This document shows positions 1 through 6,665 of a stretch of DNA of 9,192 nt, piece after piece. The notes under the pieces were generated by a model that saw nothing but the letters and a program-made list of their open reading frames with translations, was not told the origin of the DNA and did no database searches. Position numbers and translations under genes: made by a program. Every line of letters starts with the position of its first letter. Position 1 is the stretch's first letter. The DNA is from an uncultured Actinomycetes bacterium (GTDB lineage: Bacteria > Actinomycetota > Thermoleophilia > Solirubrobacterales > Solirubrobacteraceae), in contig CALAQT010000237.1 of assembly GCA_937888775.1 (NCBI GenBank), positions 1 through 9,192 on the forward strand, given 5' to 3'.

Positions 1-30
1 CTGGAGTTCAGACGTGTGCTCTTCCGATCT
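1..30. other. Illumina TruSeq Read 2 adapter remnant (artefact)
   Basis: The first 30 bases match the 3' end of the standard Illumina TruSeq Read 2 adapter, ending in the familiar GCTCTTCCGATCT. This is synthetic sequence left by incomplete read trimming and joined to the contig end. It contains two GTG triplets (14 and 16) that make reading frames appear to begin here, but no biological start should be placed in it. True sequence begins at base 31. The match is from memory of the adapter sequence and is exact over the whole stretch. Confidence 0.97.
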
Positions 31-483
31 CCGCACGCCTCGGCGCTCGTGGGCCGCTCCCGCGCCGGCGCCGTCGCCGTGCGCATGGCGAAGGCCGGAA
101 CCGCAGGCTGGTACGCACCCCCAGCCGGCAAGGCGCCAGCTTCGGGAGCCCCCGCGGACAGCACCAGCCGCCAACAGGGAGGGCAGGCGCACATTGGCGC
201 CGGATCAGACCGCCGGCCTACGGCGCCAGCGGCGAGTAGCGGCGGCACCTCGGGTCAGTCGGCCGCGCGCGCAGCGAGTGGCTCTCAGCCGAGTGCCGGA
301 CAAACGCGCCTGGCGGCGCAGCGTGACGCTGCCCCAGCCACACGTCCCGGTGCGCCTATCCCGCGCTCCGTCGAGAAGCGACCGCCGCGACCGGCCGCGT
401 CACCGAAGCCGGCGACCCGCAACTTCGCGCAGCCGCCTCCGCCGCCGCGGAGCGGCAACCGTCCGGGACGGGGCAAGCGATGA
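31..483 (+). CDS. C-terminal tail of a truncated protein, probably the TrbL/VirB6-like channel component
   Basis: This is the 3' part of a gene cut by the contig end. The frame is open from the first real base and ends in a TGA that overlaps the next start as ATGA. The visible 150 residues have no membrane helix and no globular motif. They are rich in Ala, Pro, Arg, Ser and Gly, with a proline run (FAQPPPPPRS) and a basic end (GRGKR), as expected of a disordered cytoplasmic tail. In Gram-positive conjugation operons the gene before a PrgI-like protein and a VirB4 ATPase is normally the polytopic TrbL/VirB6-like membrane protein, often with a long Pro/Ala-rich tail. The identity is therefore inferred from position alone; nothing in the fragment proves it. 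Other frames are also open here because of the base composition, but this one is favoured by its overlap with the next gene. Confidence 0.6.
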   Translation, partial: PHASALVGRSRAGAVAVRMAKAGTAGWYAPPAGKAPASGAPADSTSRQQGGQAHIGAGSDRRPTAPAASSGGTSGQSAARAASGSQPSAGQTRLAAQRDAAPATRPGAPIPRSVEKRPPRPAASPKPATRNFAQPPPPPRSGNRPGRGKR

Positions 484-842
484 CCCCGACGCTGCGGCGG
501 TTGAACGACCGCGAGCGCTACTACGGGTTGACCTGGCCCGGATGGGTCGCGCTCGCTGTCTCGGGCGCCGTCCTGTACGGGGCGGCGCGGATCTCGCCGT
601 TCGGGCTCCGCGCGACCGTGACCGTCGTCGTGCTGGTGATCGCGTTCGTCGCGAGCGTCGCGCTCGCGCTGCAGGGCCAGACGATCGGCCCGGGCCGCTA
701 CCTGCTCGCGCTCTACCGCTACCGCCGGCAGCCCAAGCACCTCGCGCCACCAACTGAGCCGGACAAGCACGGCCTCGTCCTCAACGCAAGGCCAGCCCCC
801 GAGGGTGAGCTCGAGCCGGCGTTCGATGGAGTCCGTGCGTGA
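480..842 (+). CDS. PrgI-like two-helix conjugation membrane protein
   Basis: A 120-residue protein with a short basic N-terminus, two hydrophobic helices (about residues 17-37 and 43-65) and a cytoplasmic tail beginning with a basic YRYRRQPKH segment. This size and layout, immediately before a VirB4-type ATPase, is typical of the PrgI family, the Gram-positive counterpart of VirB3. Proteins of this kind sit in the membrane at the base of the type IV secretion channel and are thought to dock the ATPase. The start is an ATG overlapping the preceding stop (ATGA), with a G-rich stretch upstream as a weak ribosome site. The stop overlaps the GTG of the VirB4 gene by four bases, so translation of the two is probably coupled. 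In some actinobacterial elements the PrgI part and an ATPase-related region are fused as SCO6880-type proteins; here the small protein is separate. Family assignment rests on topology and context. Confidence 0.8.
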   Translation: MTPTLRRLNDRERYYGLTWPGWVALAVSGAVLYGAARISPFGLRATVTVVVLVIAFVASVALALQGQTIGPGRYLLALYRYRRQPKHLAPPTEPDKHGLVLNARPAPEGELEPAFDGVRA

Positions 843-3517
843 CCGGGTCGCTGGCGCAGCTGTTGCCGGTGTCGCTGGTCGAGCCTGACGGGTTGATCGT
901 CACGACCGCTGGCGCGTATGTGCGGCTGATCGAGTGCGAGCGGGTGCCGAACACCGTGACCGCGGACCCGACGACGCTCGCGACGATCGAGCGCGCCTAC
1001 GCAAACGTGTGCCGGACGATCCCTGACCACCAGGGGATCGTCGTCTACGCCCAGACCGACCCGGTCCCGATGAAGGAAGCGCTCGCCGGCGATTTCGAGC
1101 TTGCTCAGGCGGCCGCGGCTGCCGATCGGGCCGGCGGGCATGACGAGCTCGCGGTCGCCCGCGAGCTGCTGCTGGAGGCAACGACGCAGACCGTGCTCGC
1201 CGCAGCCGGCGCCGAGCAACCCGCCGTCGCAGCGCGCTGGTGGGTCGCCGTCCCCTACCGGCCGCGCGTCGAGGATCCGCGGGAGCAGCTCAAGGCGCTC
1301 GCCGCCAGTTCACGCGGCCGAACGCTGTGGTCGGGACATCGCGACGCGGCCGACGACAGCGCCCGGGTCACCTCGCAGATCGAGGGCGCACTGCGCGCGG
1401 CCGGGATCGAGACCTACCTCCTCGACGGGACGCAGACGCTCGCGCTGCTGTGGGAGCGCTTGCACCCTGCGGCCGATGAGGAGTGCGATTTCCTGGCGCT
1501 CGCGGCCGGGTGCGAAGTCGCCGCGGCGACCACACTCGAGGAGGCGCGGGGCGCACGTCACCGGCTGGTGACGGCGTGCTGCGAGGGCGCCGAGTGCGGG
1601 ATCGACGCCGGCGAAGATCCCGGATGGTTGCGCCACGCCGACGGGACGCTCGAGGAGATCCTGCACCTGGGATCGCCGCCCGCGCACACCGACCCGTCGT
1701 GGCTCTCCCATCTGCTGTGCTGCCCACTTCCGGCGACGCTCGCCGTCCACATCTCGGTGGGCGGCCGGGCTCGCGAGCAGGCGCGGCAACGTAGGCGGTG
1801 GAAGCGGCTGCGGGCCGCGGTGCTCTACAAGGAGCGCCGCGCCCGTCTCGTCGGGTCCGATGAGCAGGAGGCGCTCGAGGAGGCGGCCGTGGTGGACGCC
1901 GAGCTCGCAGCGGAGATCGGCGCGAGCGTGTATCGGGTCGGGATCTACTGCTCGATCCGCGACCCGCACGGCCGGCTCGAACCGTTCCAACGCACCGTCA
2001 AGCAGACCGCCGCCGAGTTTCACGCCCTCACGAACGCCCGGGTGATCCGCGGCCGGAGGCTGTGCCTGCCCGGGTTCACCTCCACGCTGCCGCTCGGCAT
2101 CGACGAGCTACGCGCTACCCGGAGCTACGCGCAGCGGAACATCGCGCACTGCGTCGCGCTGACGTCGAGCCGGTGCGGGTCGCCGGGCGGAGTGATCGTC
2201 GGGACGGCCGATCCGGGCGGGACGCTCGAGCGCGCCGACCCGTTCGACCCTGTGCACCCCCGCAGGGTGACGCTGATCGTCGGCCCGTCCGGCGGCGGCA
2301 AGACGGTCCTCACCAACGCGCTGTGCCTGCGCTACATCGCCCAAGGCGGTCGCACGTTCATCCTCGACCGCTCATCGACCCCTGATGAGCACGGCAACAC
2401 CCAGGGCACCGGCCACTACGACACGCTCGCATCGCTGATCCCCGGCTCACGCCGCGTCCAGGTCGGCCACGCCGGCGGCGACGTCATCTGCCCGTGGGAC
2501 GTCTCAGACGCCGCCCGAGTTCCCGCGCACAAGACCGAGCTCCTGCTCGCGCTACACGCGTTGCTGATCGGGCACGCCCACGACCCCGAAGGCCGCGTCC
2601 GCACACTCGACTCCGATGAGGAGACGCTGATCCGAACCGGCATCGAAGCCGCCTACCGACTATCGACGGAAACGGGCGAGCGACCGCGAGAGCAACTGCT
2701 CATCGATGTGCTTGCCGACCGTGCCGCCGCCGGCACGCTCACCGGCGCCAACGCCGACCGGCTGCAGTCGCTGCTACTGCGTCTCGAGCCGTACGGCGAA
2801 GCCGGGTCGCTCGCCCACATCGCCGACCAGGCGACCACGGTTCCAGCGGACACGCCACTGACGGTGTTTGACTTCACCGGCCTGTCGGAGCGGCTGACGC
2901 CGGCGCTGATGCTCGCCACCGTCGAGTACGTCGAGCGACAGGTGCAGCGGCTGCGCCGTGCCCGCGTCGACGGCCGGCTCAACCACCTCGGCGCGTGGGC
3001 GGGAAAGTGCCAGCTGATCATCGAGGAGGGCTGGGCGCTCACACAGAGCCCAGCTGCCGGCGCCTGGCTGAACGAGTACGCGCGCCGCTCGCGCCACTAC
3101 GCGCTGTGGTTGATGTTCGTCTCCCAACACTTCCGCGACCTCTCAAACGAACAGGGCCGCGCGCTGCTGGCCAACGGGGCGCTCAGCTTCTGCCTGCAGA
3201 ACGACCGCGACGATCTCGAGCACGCCCGCGAGCCGCTCGGCCTCTCCGACACCGACATCGCCCAGATACAAGCGCTCCCCAAACAGCAGGGCGTCTACTC
3301 GACTGCCTACATGGTCTCCGCCCGCGGCCGCGGCGCCGTCCGCGTCGCGCTCGGCGATCTCGAGTACTGGATCTGCTCCTCAGATCCCGAGCACGACCAG
3401 CCCCGCCGCGCCGCCGCCCTGCGTGAAGCCGACGGCAACCCGTGGGAGGCGCTCGTGAAGCTCTGCACCCCCAGCTGGCACGAGCACTACCGCCAAACGC
3501 ACGGGGCCTCGGGATGA
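839..3517 (+). CDS. VirB4-like type IV secretion ATPase
   Basis: An 892-residue cytoplasmic ATPase expected to power assembly of the conjugative channel and DNA export. The C-terminal half carries the AAA+ core: Walker A GPSGGGKT at residues 482-489 and a Walker B strand LIIEEGW at 726-732, followed by YALWLMFVSQH and then a region with alternating polar motifs ending near QALPKQQGVYS, as in VirB4/TraC proteins. The first 470 or so residues form the variable VirB4 N-terminal region. Most VirB4 proteins have Asp-Glu at Walker B; here it is Glu-Glu. The GTG start at 839 is chosen because GGAG lies seven bases upstream (828-831) and it overlaps the previous stop. Length fits full-size actinobacterial VirB4 proteins and no frameshift is evident. 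The stop overlaps the next gene as ATGA. Family assignment is confident; the substrate (this element's DNA) is inferred from context. Confidence 0.93.
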   Translation: MTGSLAQLLPVSLVEPDGLIVTTAGAYVRLIECERVPNTVTADPTTLATIERAYANVCRTIPDHQGIVVYAQTDPVPMKEALAGDFELAQAAAAADRAGGHDELAVARELLLEATTQTVLAAAGAEQPAVAARWWVAVPYRPRVEDPREQLKALAASSRGRTLWSGHRDAADDSARVTSQIEGALRAAGIETYLLDGTQTLALLWERLHPAADEECDFLALAAGCEVAAATTLEEARGARHRLVTACCEGAECGIDAGEDPGWLRHADGTLEEILHLGSPPAHTDPSWLSHLLCCPLPATLAVHISVGGRAREQARQRRRWKRLRAAVLYKERRARLVGSDEQEALEEAAVVDAELAAEIGASVYRVGIYCSIRDPHGRLEPFQRTVKQTAAEFHALTNARVIRGRRLCLPGFTSTLPLGIDELRATRSYAQRNIAHCVALTSSRCGSPGGVIVGTADPGGTLERADPFDPVHPRRVTLIVGPSGGGKTVLTNALCLRYIAQGGRTFILDRSSTPDEHGNTQGTGHYDTLASLIPGSRRVQVGHAGGDVICPWDVSDAARVPAHKTELLLALHALLIGHAHDPEGRVRTLDSDEETLIRTGIEAAYRLSTETGERPREQLLIDVLADRAAAGTLTGANADRLQSLLLRLEPYGEAGSLAHIADQATTVPADTPLTVFDFTGLSERLTPALMLATVEYVERQVQRLRRARVDGRLNHLGAWAGKCQLIIEEGWALTQSPAAGAWLNEYARRSRHYALWLMFVSQHFRDLSNEQGRALLANGALSFCLQNDRDDLEHAREPLGLSDTDIAQIQALPKQQGVYSTAYMVSARGRGAVRVALGDLEYWICSSDPEHDQPRRAAALREADGNPWEALVKLCTPSWHEHYRQTHGASG

Positions 3518-4584
3518 CCGACTCGCGTGCCGTGCCCGTCGACGCGGCGGTGCGCCGCCGTCACGGAGCGCTCCCGTGGCTGGCGGGAGTAGGTGTGTTC
3601 ATGATCGTCATCTCGCCCGTCGTTCTGTTCGCCGGCGCCGGCAACCCGCCCTGCCAGGTCGCAACGCCTGGCCCGTTCCCGATAGGGGCAGGGGCCTGGA
3701 TAGCGACCGCCTACGGCCCGCCGTGGAACGCGATCAACGGCTCCGGCGTCACCGCGACCGGCTTGAACCTGACCGCCGGCCCGCCTGCATACGAGATCGC
3801 CGTCGACCCGGCGGTGATCCCGCTGCAGACCTTCGAGCACGTCACCCCCAACCCGTTCGGCACACGCCACGCCTTCTACGCGGGCGACACCGGCGGCGCG
3901 ATCATCGGGCAGCACGTCGACATCTACGAATGGCAGGGCCGCGCCGCCCAGGACGCATGGGGCATCCGGCACGTGACCGTCACACCGGCGCCCAACCCCG
4001 GCACCGGCAACCTGCTCGGCGAGATCACCCCGACCGCGCCCAGCCAGCCCGCGAGCGCAACCACCCCAACGACCGGGTGCACAACCGCCGCTGGCGGCCC
4101 GCTTCCACTCACCCCGGGCCAGCAGGCGAAGATCCTTCCGAGCGGCCTAGCCGCCGCGCCTCAGAACGCGCCCGCTCCGGTCAAGCGCGCGATCGCCGCC
4201 GGCAACCAGCTGATCTCAAAGCCGTACGTGTGGGGCGGCGGCCACGGGCAGCCGCTGAGCGTGCTCGGCTCCGGCTACGACTGCTCGGGCGCGACCAGCT
4301 ACATCCTGCACGGCGCCGGGTCGCTCGGCCTCTACGCCGAGGACTCCACGCAGCTCGAGAGCTACGACCAACCCGGGCCCGGGACGTGGATCACCGTCTA
4401 CGCGAACTCAGGGCACGCGTTCATCGACGTCGCCGGCGTCGTCATGAACACCGCTTGGTACGCGCCGGTTCAGCCGACGACGCCCTCAAGCGGGCCCCGC
4501 TGGCAGCCCACCTCGACGATCGCCGCCCAGTACGCCGGAGACCAGTACGGCGGCTTCGTGCAACGCCACCCCCAAGGACTCTGA
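3514..4584 (+). CDS. Membrane-anchored 3D + NlpC/P60-like cell-wall hydrolase (VirB1-like role)
   Basis: A 356-residue two-domain protein that probably opens peptidoglycan for the conjugation channel. A single hydrophobic helix (about residues 20-43) anchors it with the rest outside. Residues about 62-140 match the 3D (Asp-Asp-Asp) domain, a double-psi barrel found in lytic enzymes: ATAYGP, then IAVDPAVIPL (Asp98), AGDTGGAI (Asp125) and HVDIYEW (Asp136). After a Pro/Thr linker (about 158-200), residues 225-350 look like an NlpC/P60 cysteine peptidase: PYVWGGGH, DCSG with Cys257 as likely nucleophile, and SGHAFID with His301 as likely base. Both active-site sets look intact. Starting further upstream, at 3442, is possible, but ATG 3514 is preferred because it overlaps the VirB4 stop and the protein then begins just before its membrane helix. 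Cell-wall hydrolases at this position are standard in Gram-positive type IV systems. Confidence 0.88.
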   Translation: MTDSRAVPVDAAVRRRHGALPWLAGVGVFMIVISPVVLFAGAGNPPCQVATPGPFPIGAGAWIATAYGPPWNAINGSGVTATGLNLTAGPPAYEIAVDPAVIPLQTFEHVTPNPFGTRHAFYAGDTGGAIIGQHVDIYEWQGRAAQDAWGIRHVTVTPAPNPGTGNLLGEITPTAPSQPASATTPTTGCTTAAGGPLPLTPGQQAKILPSGLAAAPQNAPAPVKRAIAAGNQLISKPYVWGGGHGQPLSVLGSGYDCSGATSYILHGAGSLGLYAEDSTQLESYDQPGPGTWITVYANSGHAFIDVAGVVMNTAWYAPVQPTTPSSGPRWQPTSTIAAQYAGDQYGGFVQRHPQGL

Positions 4585-4586
4585 CG

Positions 4587-5198
4587 ATGCGACACCGCCA
4601 CGCCACTTCCATCCTGCTCGCCGCGAGCGCAGCTGTCGCGCTCGCCGGCTGCGGGCTGACCGACCCCTACACCGCCAAGCAGCCGTCGTCGAGCGTAACC
4701 AGCTCGACGGCAACCCCGACCACGCCGTCGACCACGACGACCAACGCGGACCCGGCCCCGGAGCGTGGCGGCACCATACCCCCAGGCACCCGCGCGACGG
4801 AGAGCCAGCTGGCGACCGGCGCACGCCAGCCAACGCCACAGTCCGCGCTCGAGCACTACGCACGCCTGTACGTCAACTGGAGCGCGCGAACCGTCGCCGC
4901 CGACCAGCGCGAGCTCGCCGCGATCTCGGTCGACCAGGCGCGCGCTCAGGCACAACAGGCCGCCACCACCTACGCCCACGACCAGACGCTACAGCAGAGC
5001 GGCGTGGCCAACAGCGGCCATCTGGTCGCGATCACATCGAGCATCGTGGTACCCGGGCAGTGGGTACTCGTCACCTCAGAGCAAACGACCGGCAAGGGCG
5101 ACTACGCCGGTCTCCCGCCAACGCTGCACGTCACCTACGCGCAGGTCACCCGCGCGTCGTCGGGATGGGTCGTAAGCGAATGGGCGCCGCAGAACTGA
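4587..5198 (+). CDS. Conjugation-module lipoprotein, possible VirB8/TcpC-like domain
   Basis: A 203-residue predicted lipoprotein. The N-terminus has a basic start, a hydrophobic stretch and a lipobox LAGC with the lipidated cysteine at residue 22. Residues about 30-60 are a Ser/Thr/Pro-rich linker. The remaining domain starts with a helix (ALEHYARLYVNWSARTV) and is followed by further helix and several beta-like strands ending in GWVVSEWAPQN. A helix followed by a curved sheet suits the NTF2-like fold of VirB8/TcpC channel proteins, but I cannot confirm the fold by eye. It would sit on the outer face of the membrane beside the hydrolase. The start is two bases after the previous stop with AAGGA eight bases upstream. 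Standard VirB8/TcpC proteins are anchored by a helix, so a lipid anchor would be a variation. CDS and lipobox are confident; the function is inferred. Confidence 0.82.
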   Translation: MRHRHATSILLAASAAVALAGCGLTDPYTAKQPSSSVTSSTATPTTPSTTTTNADPAPERGGTIPPGTRATESQLATGARQPTPQSALEHYARLYVNWSARTVAADQRELAAISVDQARAQAQQAATTYAHDQTLQQSGVANSGHLVAITSSIVVPGQWVLVTSEQTTGKGDYAGLPPTLHVTYAQVTRASSGWVVSEWAPQN

Positions 5199-5983
5199 CC
5201 CAAGCCCGCCCCCCGCTCCCCTGTGGTGTCGAGCACCCTCGGGCTCGCGTGCACGCTCGGCGCGTCGCGGTTGCCTACGCCGGACTGTGGACGTTCACAT
5301 GTATGGGCGTGCTTGCCGGCGCTGCCGCGCCCGGCCTGGCGCCCGGCGGCCACCCACAGCCGACGCTCCACGGCACGCTCGGCGACTTCGCGTCGATCGC
5401 GATCGCCAACGCCAGGGTGCTGTCCGCGCCGTTCCTGCTGGCCCTATTCCGCTTCCCATCCGACCGACGCTCGCGTCAGCTCGGTGACCTGCTGGTCGTC
5501 GTGCTGCTCGCCGGGAACGCGCTGCGCCTCGGGCTCGCGCTGGGCCGTGACCGTGGCGCCCTCCTGCCCTATGTGCCTCAGCTGCCCCTCGAATGGCTCG
5601 CCGCCGCCCTTGCGGCGGCCGCTTGGCTGACGCTGCGAACCGGTGCCCGAAAGCGCACGGGTCTTGCCTACGTCGCTGCGGTCCTCGTCCTTGTCGCGGC
5701 CGCTGCGGCGATCGAGACGATCTGCACCCCGCACGCCGCTGCCCGGGAGCACACGTTCCAGGTCGAGGGGTCGACCGGGGCGCTGCGTTCACCCGGTCCG
5801 ATCTCCGTGCGGAAGGCCAGAGGTGGTTTGTCTGCGCCGGATCGTGCGCCGGCGCCGGCTCTCGCTTCAAGGTCGCCTCGCTCCCTTCCCCTCGCTGTCG
5901 CTCGGTTCCGCTCGGCCGTCTGGCCGGCGCTGCCGGACTACGTCAACCACCCCCGGATCCCGCAAAGGAGGGACCAGGAATGA
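5180..5983 (+). CDS. Multi-pass membrane protein of the transfer operon, SpoIIM-like features
   Basis: A predicted 267-residue integral membrane protein with about five hydrophobic segments: residues 29-49, a central stretch around IANARVLSAPFLLALF, one around LLVVVLLAGNALRLGLALG, one around LPLEWLAAALAAAAWL, and one around AYVAAVLVLVAAAAAIETI. The Asn-Ala-Arg in the second segment and the Leu-Pro-x-Glu before the fourth recall SpoIIM-family proteins, which usually show an Asn-rich helix and a PHG-x-x-E motif; the PHG is not exact here. The role is unknown; position suggests a part of the transfer apparatus. Starts at 5165, 5180 and GTG 5249 are all possible. I chose 5180 for the purine-rich GGATGGG upstream, although this overlaps the lipoprotein gene by 19 bases. 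The last 65 or so residues after the final helix are Arg/Pro/Ser-rich with weaker third-position G/C, so the tail may not be conserved. The stop overlaps the SSB start. Confidence 0.68.
   Translation: MGAAELTQARPPLPCGVEHPRARVHARRVAVAYAGLWTFTCMGVLAGAAAPGLAPGGHPQPTLHGTLGDFASIAIANARVLSAPFLLALFRFPSDRRSRQLGDLLVVVLLAGNALRLGLALGRDRGALLPYVPQLPLEWLAAALAAAAWLTLRTGARKRTGLAYVAAVLVLVAAAAAIETICTPHAAAREHTFQVEGSTGALRSPGPISVRKARGGLSAPDRAPAPALASRSPRSLPLAVARFRSAVWPALPDYVNHPRIPQRRDQE
5820..5979 (+). promoter_or_regulatory. Possible leader or regulatory segment upstream of ssb, with palindrome
   Basis: This stretch lies under the 3' end of the membrane-protein frame but does not look strongly coding: third-position G/C falls clearly and all three forward frames are open. 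It contains a perfect 12-bp palindrome GCCGGCGCCGGC at 5848-5859, a direct repeat TGCGCCGG (5833-5840 and 5845-5852), and a pyrimidine-rich run with repeated CGCTC elements at about 5880-5912. It ends with AAAGGAGG at 5964-5971, a near-perfect Shine-Dalgarno sequence for the ssb start eight bases later. It could hold a promoter or operator for the DNA-handling genes, but I see no clear -35/-10 pair, so this is a structural observation only. Confidence 0.3.
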
Positions 5984-6336
5984 ACGCAGTGCACCTGATC
6001 GGCAGGCTCACCCAGGACGTCGAGCTGCGCGAGCGCGGCGAGACGAAGGTGGCGCAGCTGCGCCTCGCGGTGCCGCGCGGCCGCGACAAGAACGGCGAGG
6101 ACCGTGGCGCGGACTTCGTCGACGTCGTGTGCTTCGGCCGCCAGGCCGAGGTCTGCGCCAACTACCTCGGCAAGGGCCGGCGGATCGCCGTCGAGGGCCG
6201 CCTGCACCACGACGAGTGGGACGGCGAGAACGGCCGCCGCCAGAAGCTCGAGGTGATCGCGCAGAGCGTCGAGTTCCTCGACTCCAAGCGCACCGGCGGC
6301 GAGGCCTCCGAGGAGGCCGAGCCGGTCGCCGCATAA
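5980..6336 (+). CDS. ssb: Short single-stranded DNA-binding protein
   Basis: A 118-residue SSB with one OB fold over about residues 1-105: MNAVHLIGRLTQDVEL at the start, then FVDVVCFGRQAE, NYLGKGRRIAVEGRL and VEFLDSK at the end of the fold, all in the usual order. SSB coats single-stranded DNA, here most likely the transferred strand or replication intermediates of the element. The ATG overlaps the preceding stop as ATGA and has the best ribosome site in the window (AAAGGAGG, spacing eight), which fits a protein needed in quantity. Chromosomal SSBs are usually longer, with a flexible tail ending in an acidic tip such as DDDIPF that recruits partner proteins. This one stops soon after the fold, with a short acidic stretch (EASEEAEP) and no such tip, typical of accessory SSBs on mobile elements. 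Confidence 0.93.
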   Translation: MNAVHLIGRLTQDVELRERGETKVAQLRLAVPRGRDKNGEDRGADFVDVVCFGRQAEVCANYLGKGRRIAVEGRLHHDEWDGENGRRQKLEVIAQSVEFLDSKRTGGEASEEAEPVAA

Positions 6337-6350
6337 CACGGCGAAGCGAA

Positions 6351-6380
6351 GGCGGGACGCCCGGCCAGGGGCGTCCCGCC
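6351..6380 (+). terminator. 12-bp perfect GC-rich hairpin between ssb and the next gene
   Basis: GGCGGGACGCCC at 6351-6362 pairs perfectly with GGGCGTCCCGCC at 6369-6380 around the six-base loop GGCCAG. It begins 14 bases after the ssb stop. There is no run of T after it, so it is not a classical intrinsic terminator, but T-poor terminators occur in high-GC actinobacteria. It could also partly attenuate transcription or protect the 3' end of the ssb message. The next ribosome site (AAGGAG, 6396-6401) lies outside the stem. Confidence 0.6.
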
Positions 6381-6407
6381 AGCCCGCTCAACCCGAAGGA
6401 GAGCGTC

Positions 6408-6665
6408 ATGCGACACGACACAACTACCACGCCCACGAGCGCACGCACCAGCACCATGGCGTCTTCGCTCAGCGCCAGGATCGACGCGCTCGAAGGCGAG
6501 CTGCACTGCCTATACGCGCAGCGGGCCGGACGGCTAGAGCCGGGCCAGGACTGGGGTTGGTGCTCGGCCTGCGGGCGCAACAGCGTGTTCCCGCTTGATG
6601 GTGAGGACACCTGCCGCGCGTGTATCGCCGAGCTCACCGCCGACCGCGCCCGGAGGCAGCCATGA
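6408..6665 (+). CDS. Small zinc-ribbon protein of unknown function
   Basis: An 85-residue protein. Residues 1-18 are Thr/Ser-rich, residues 19-40 form a likely helix (SLSARIDALEGELHCLYAQR), and the C-terminal half holds a four-cysteine knuckle pair: WCSACGR (Cys52, Cys55) and TCRACIAEL (Cys69, Cys72). Two CxxC pairs 13 residues apart are a typical zinc-ribbon arrangement, seen in small DNA-, RNA- or protein-binding factors. The helix before it could serve pairing or partner contact. The ATG has AAGGAG six bases upstream and follows the hairpin after ssb. Its stop overlaps another ATG at 6662. Placement between SSB and the primases hints at a role in replication or regulation of the element, but no specific function can be assigned. 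Confidence 0.82.
   Translation: MRHDTTTTPTSARTSTMASSLSARIDALEGELHCLYAQRAGRLEPGQDWGWCSACGRNSVFPLDGEDTCRACIAELTADRARRQP

Noticed and set aside
14..757. Long + strand frame of Arg/Pro-rich sequence beginning in the adapter
   Set aside because: It starts inside synthetic adapter and runs through the PrgI-like gene in another frame; its composition is that of an out-of-frame shadow in GC-rich DNA.
1310..2023. Long antisense frames under the VirB4 gene
   Set aside because: They are shadows of a strongly supported gene; no ribosome site or motif, and high G+C makes stop-free antisense frames common.
3576..4586. Upstream extension of the lipoprotein frame through the hydrolase gene
   Set aside because: This Arg-rich stretch is out of frame with the clear hydrolase; the lipoprotein signal sequence and ribosome site fix its start at 4587.
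5593..5979. Upstream extension of the ssb frame
   Set aside because: The canonical SSB N-terminus (MNAVHLIGRL) and the AAAGGAGG site set the start at 5980; the extension overlaps the membrane protein and has no matching family.
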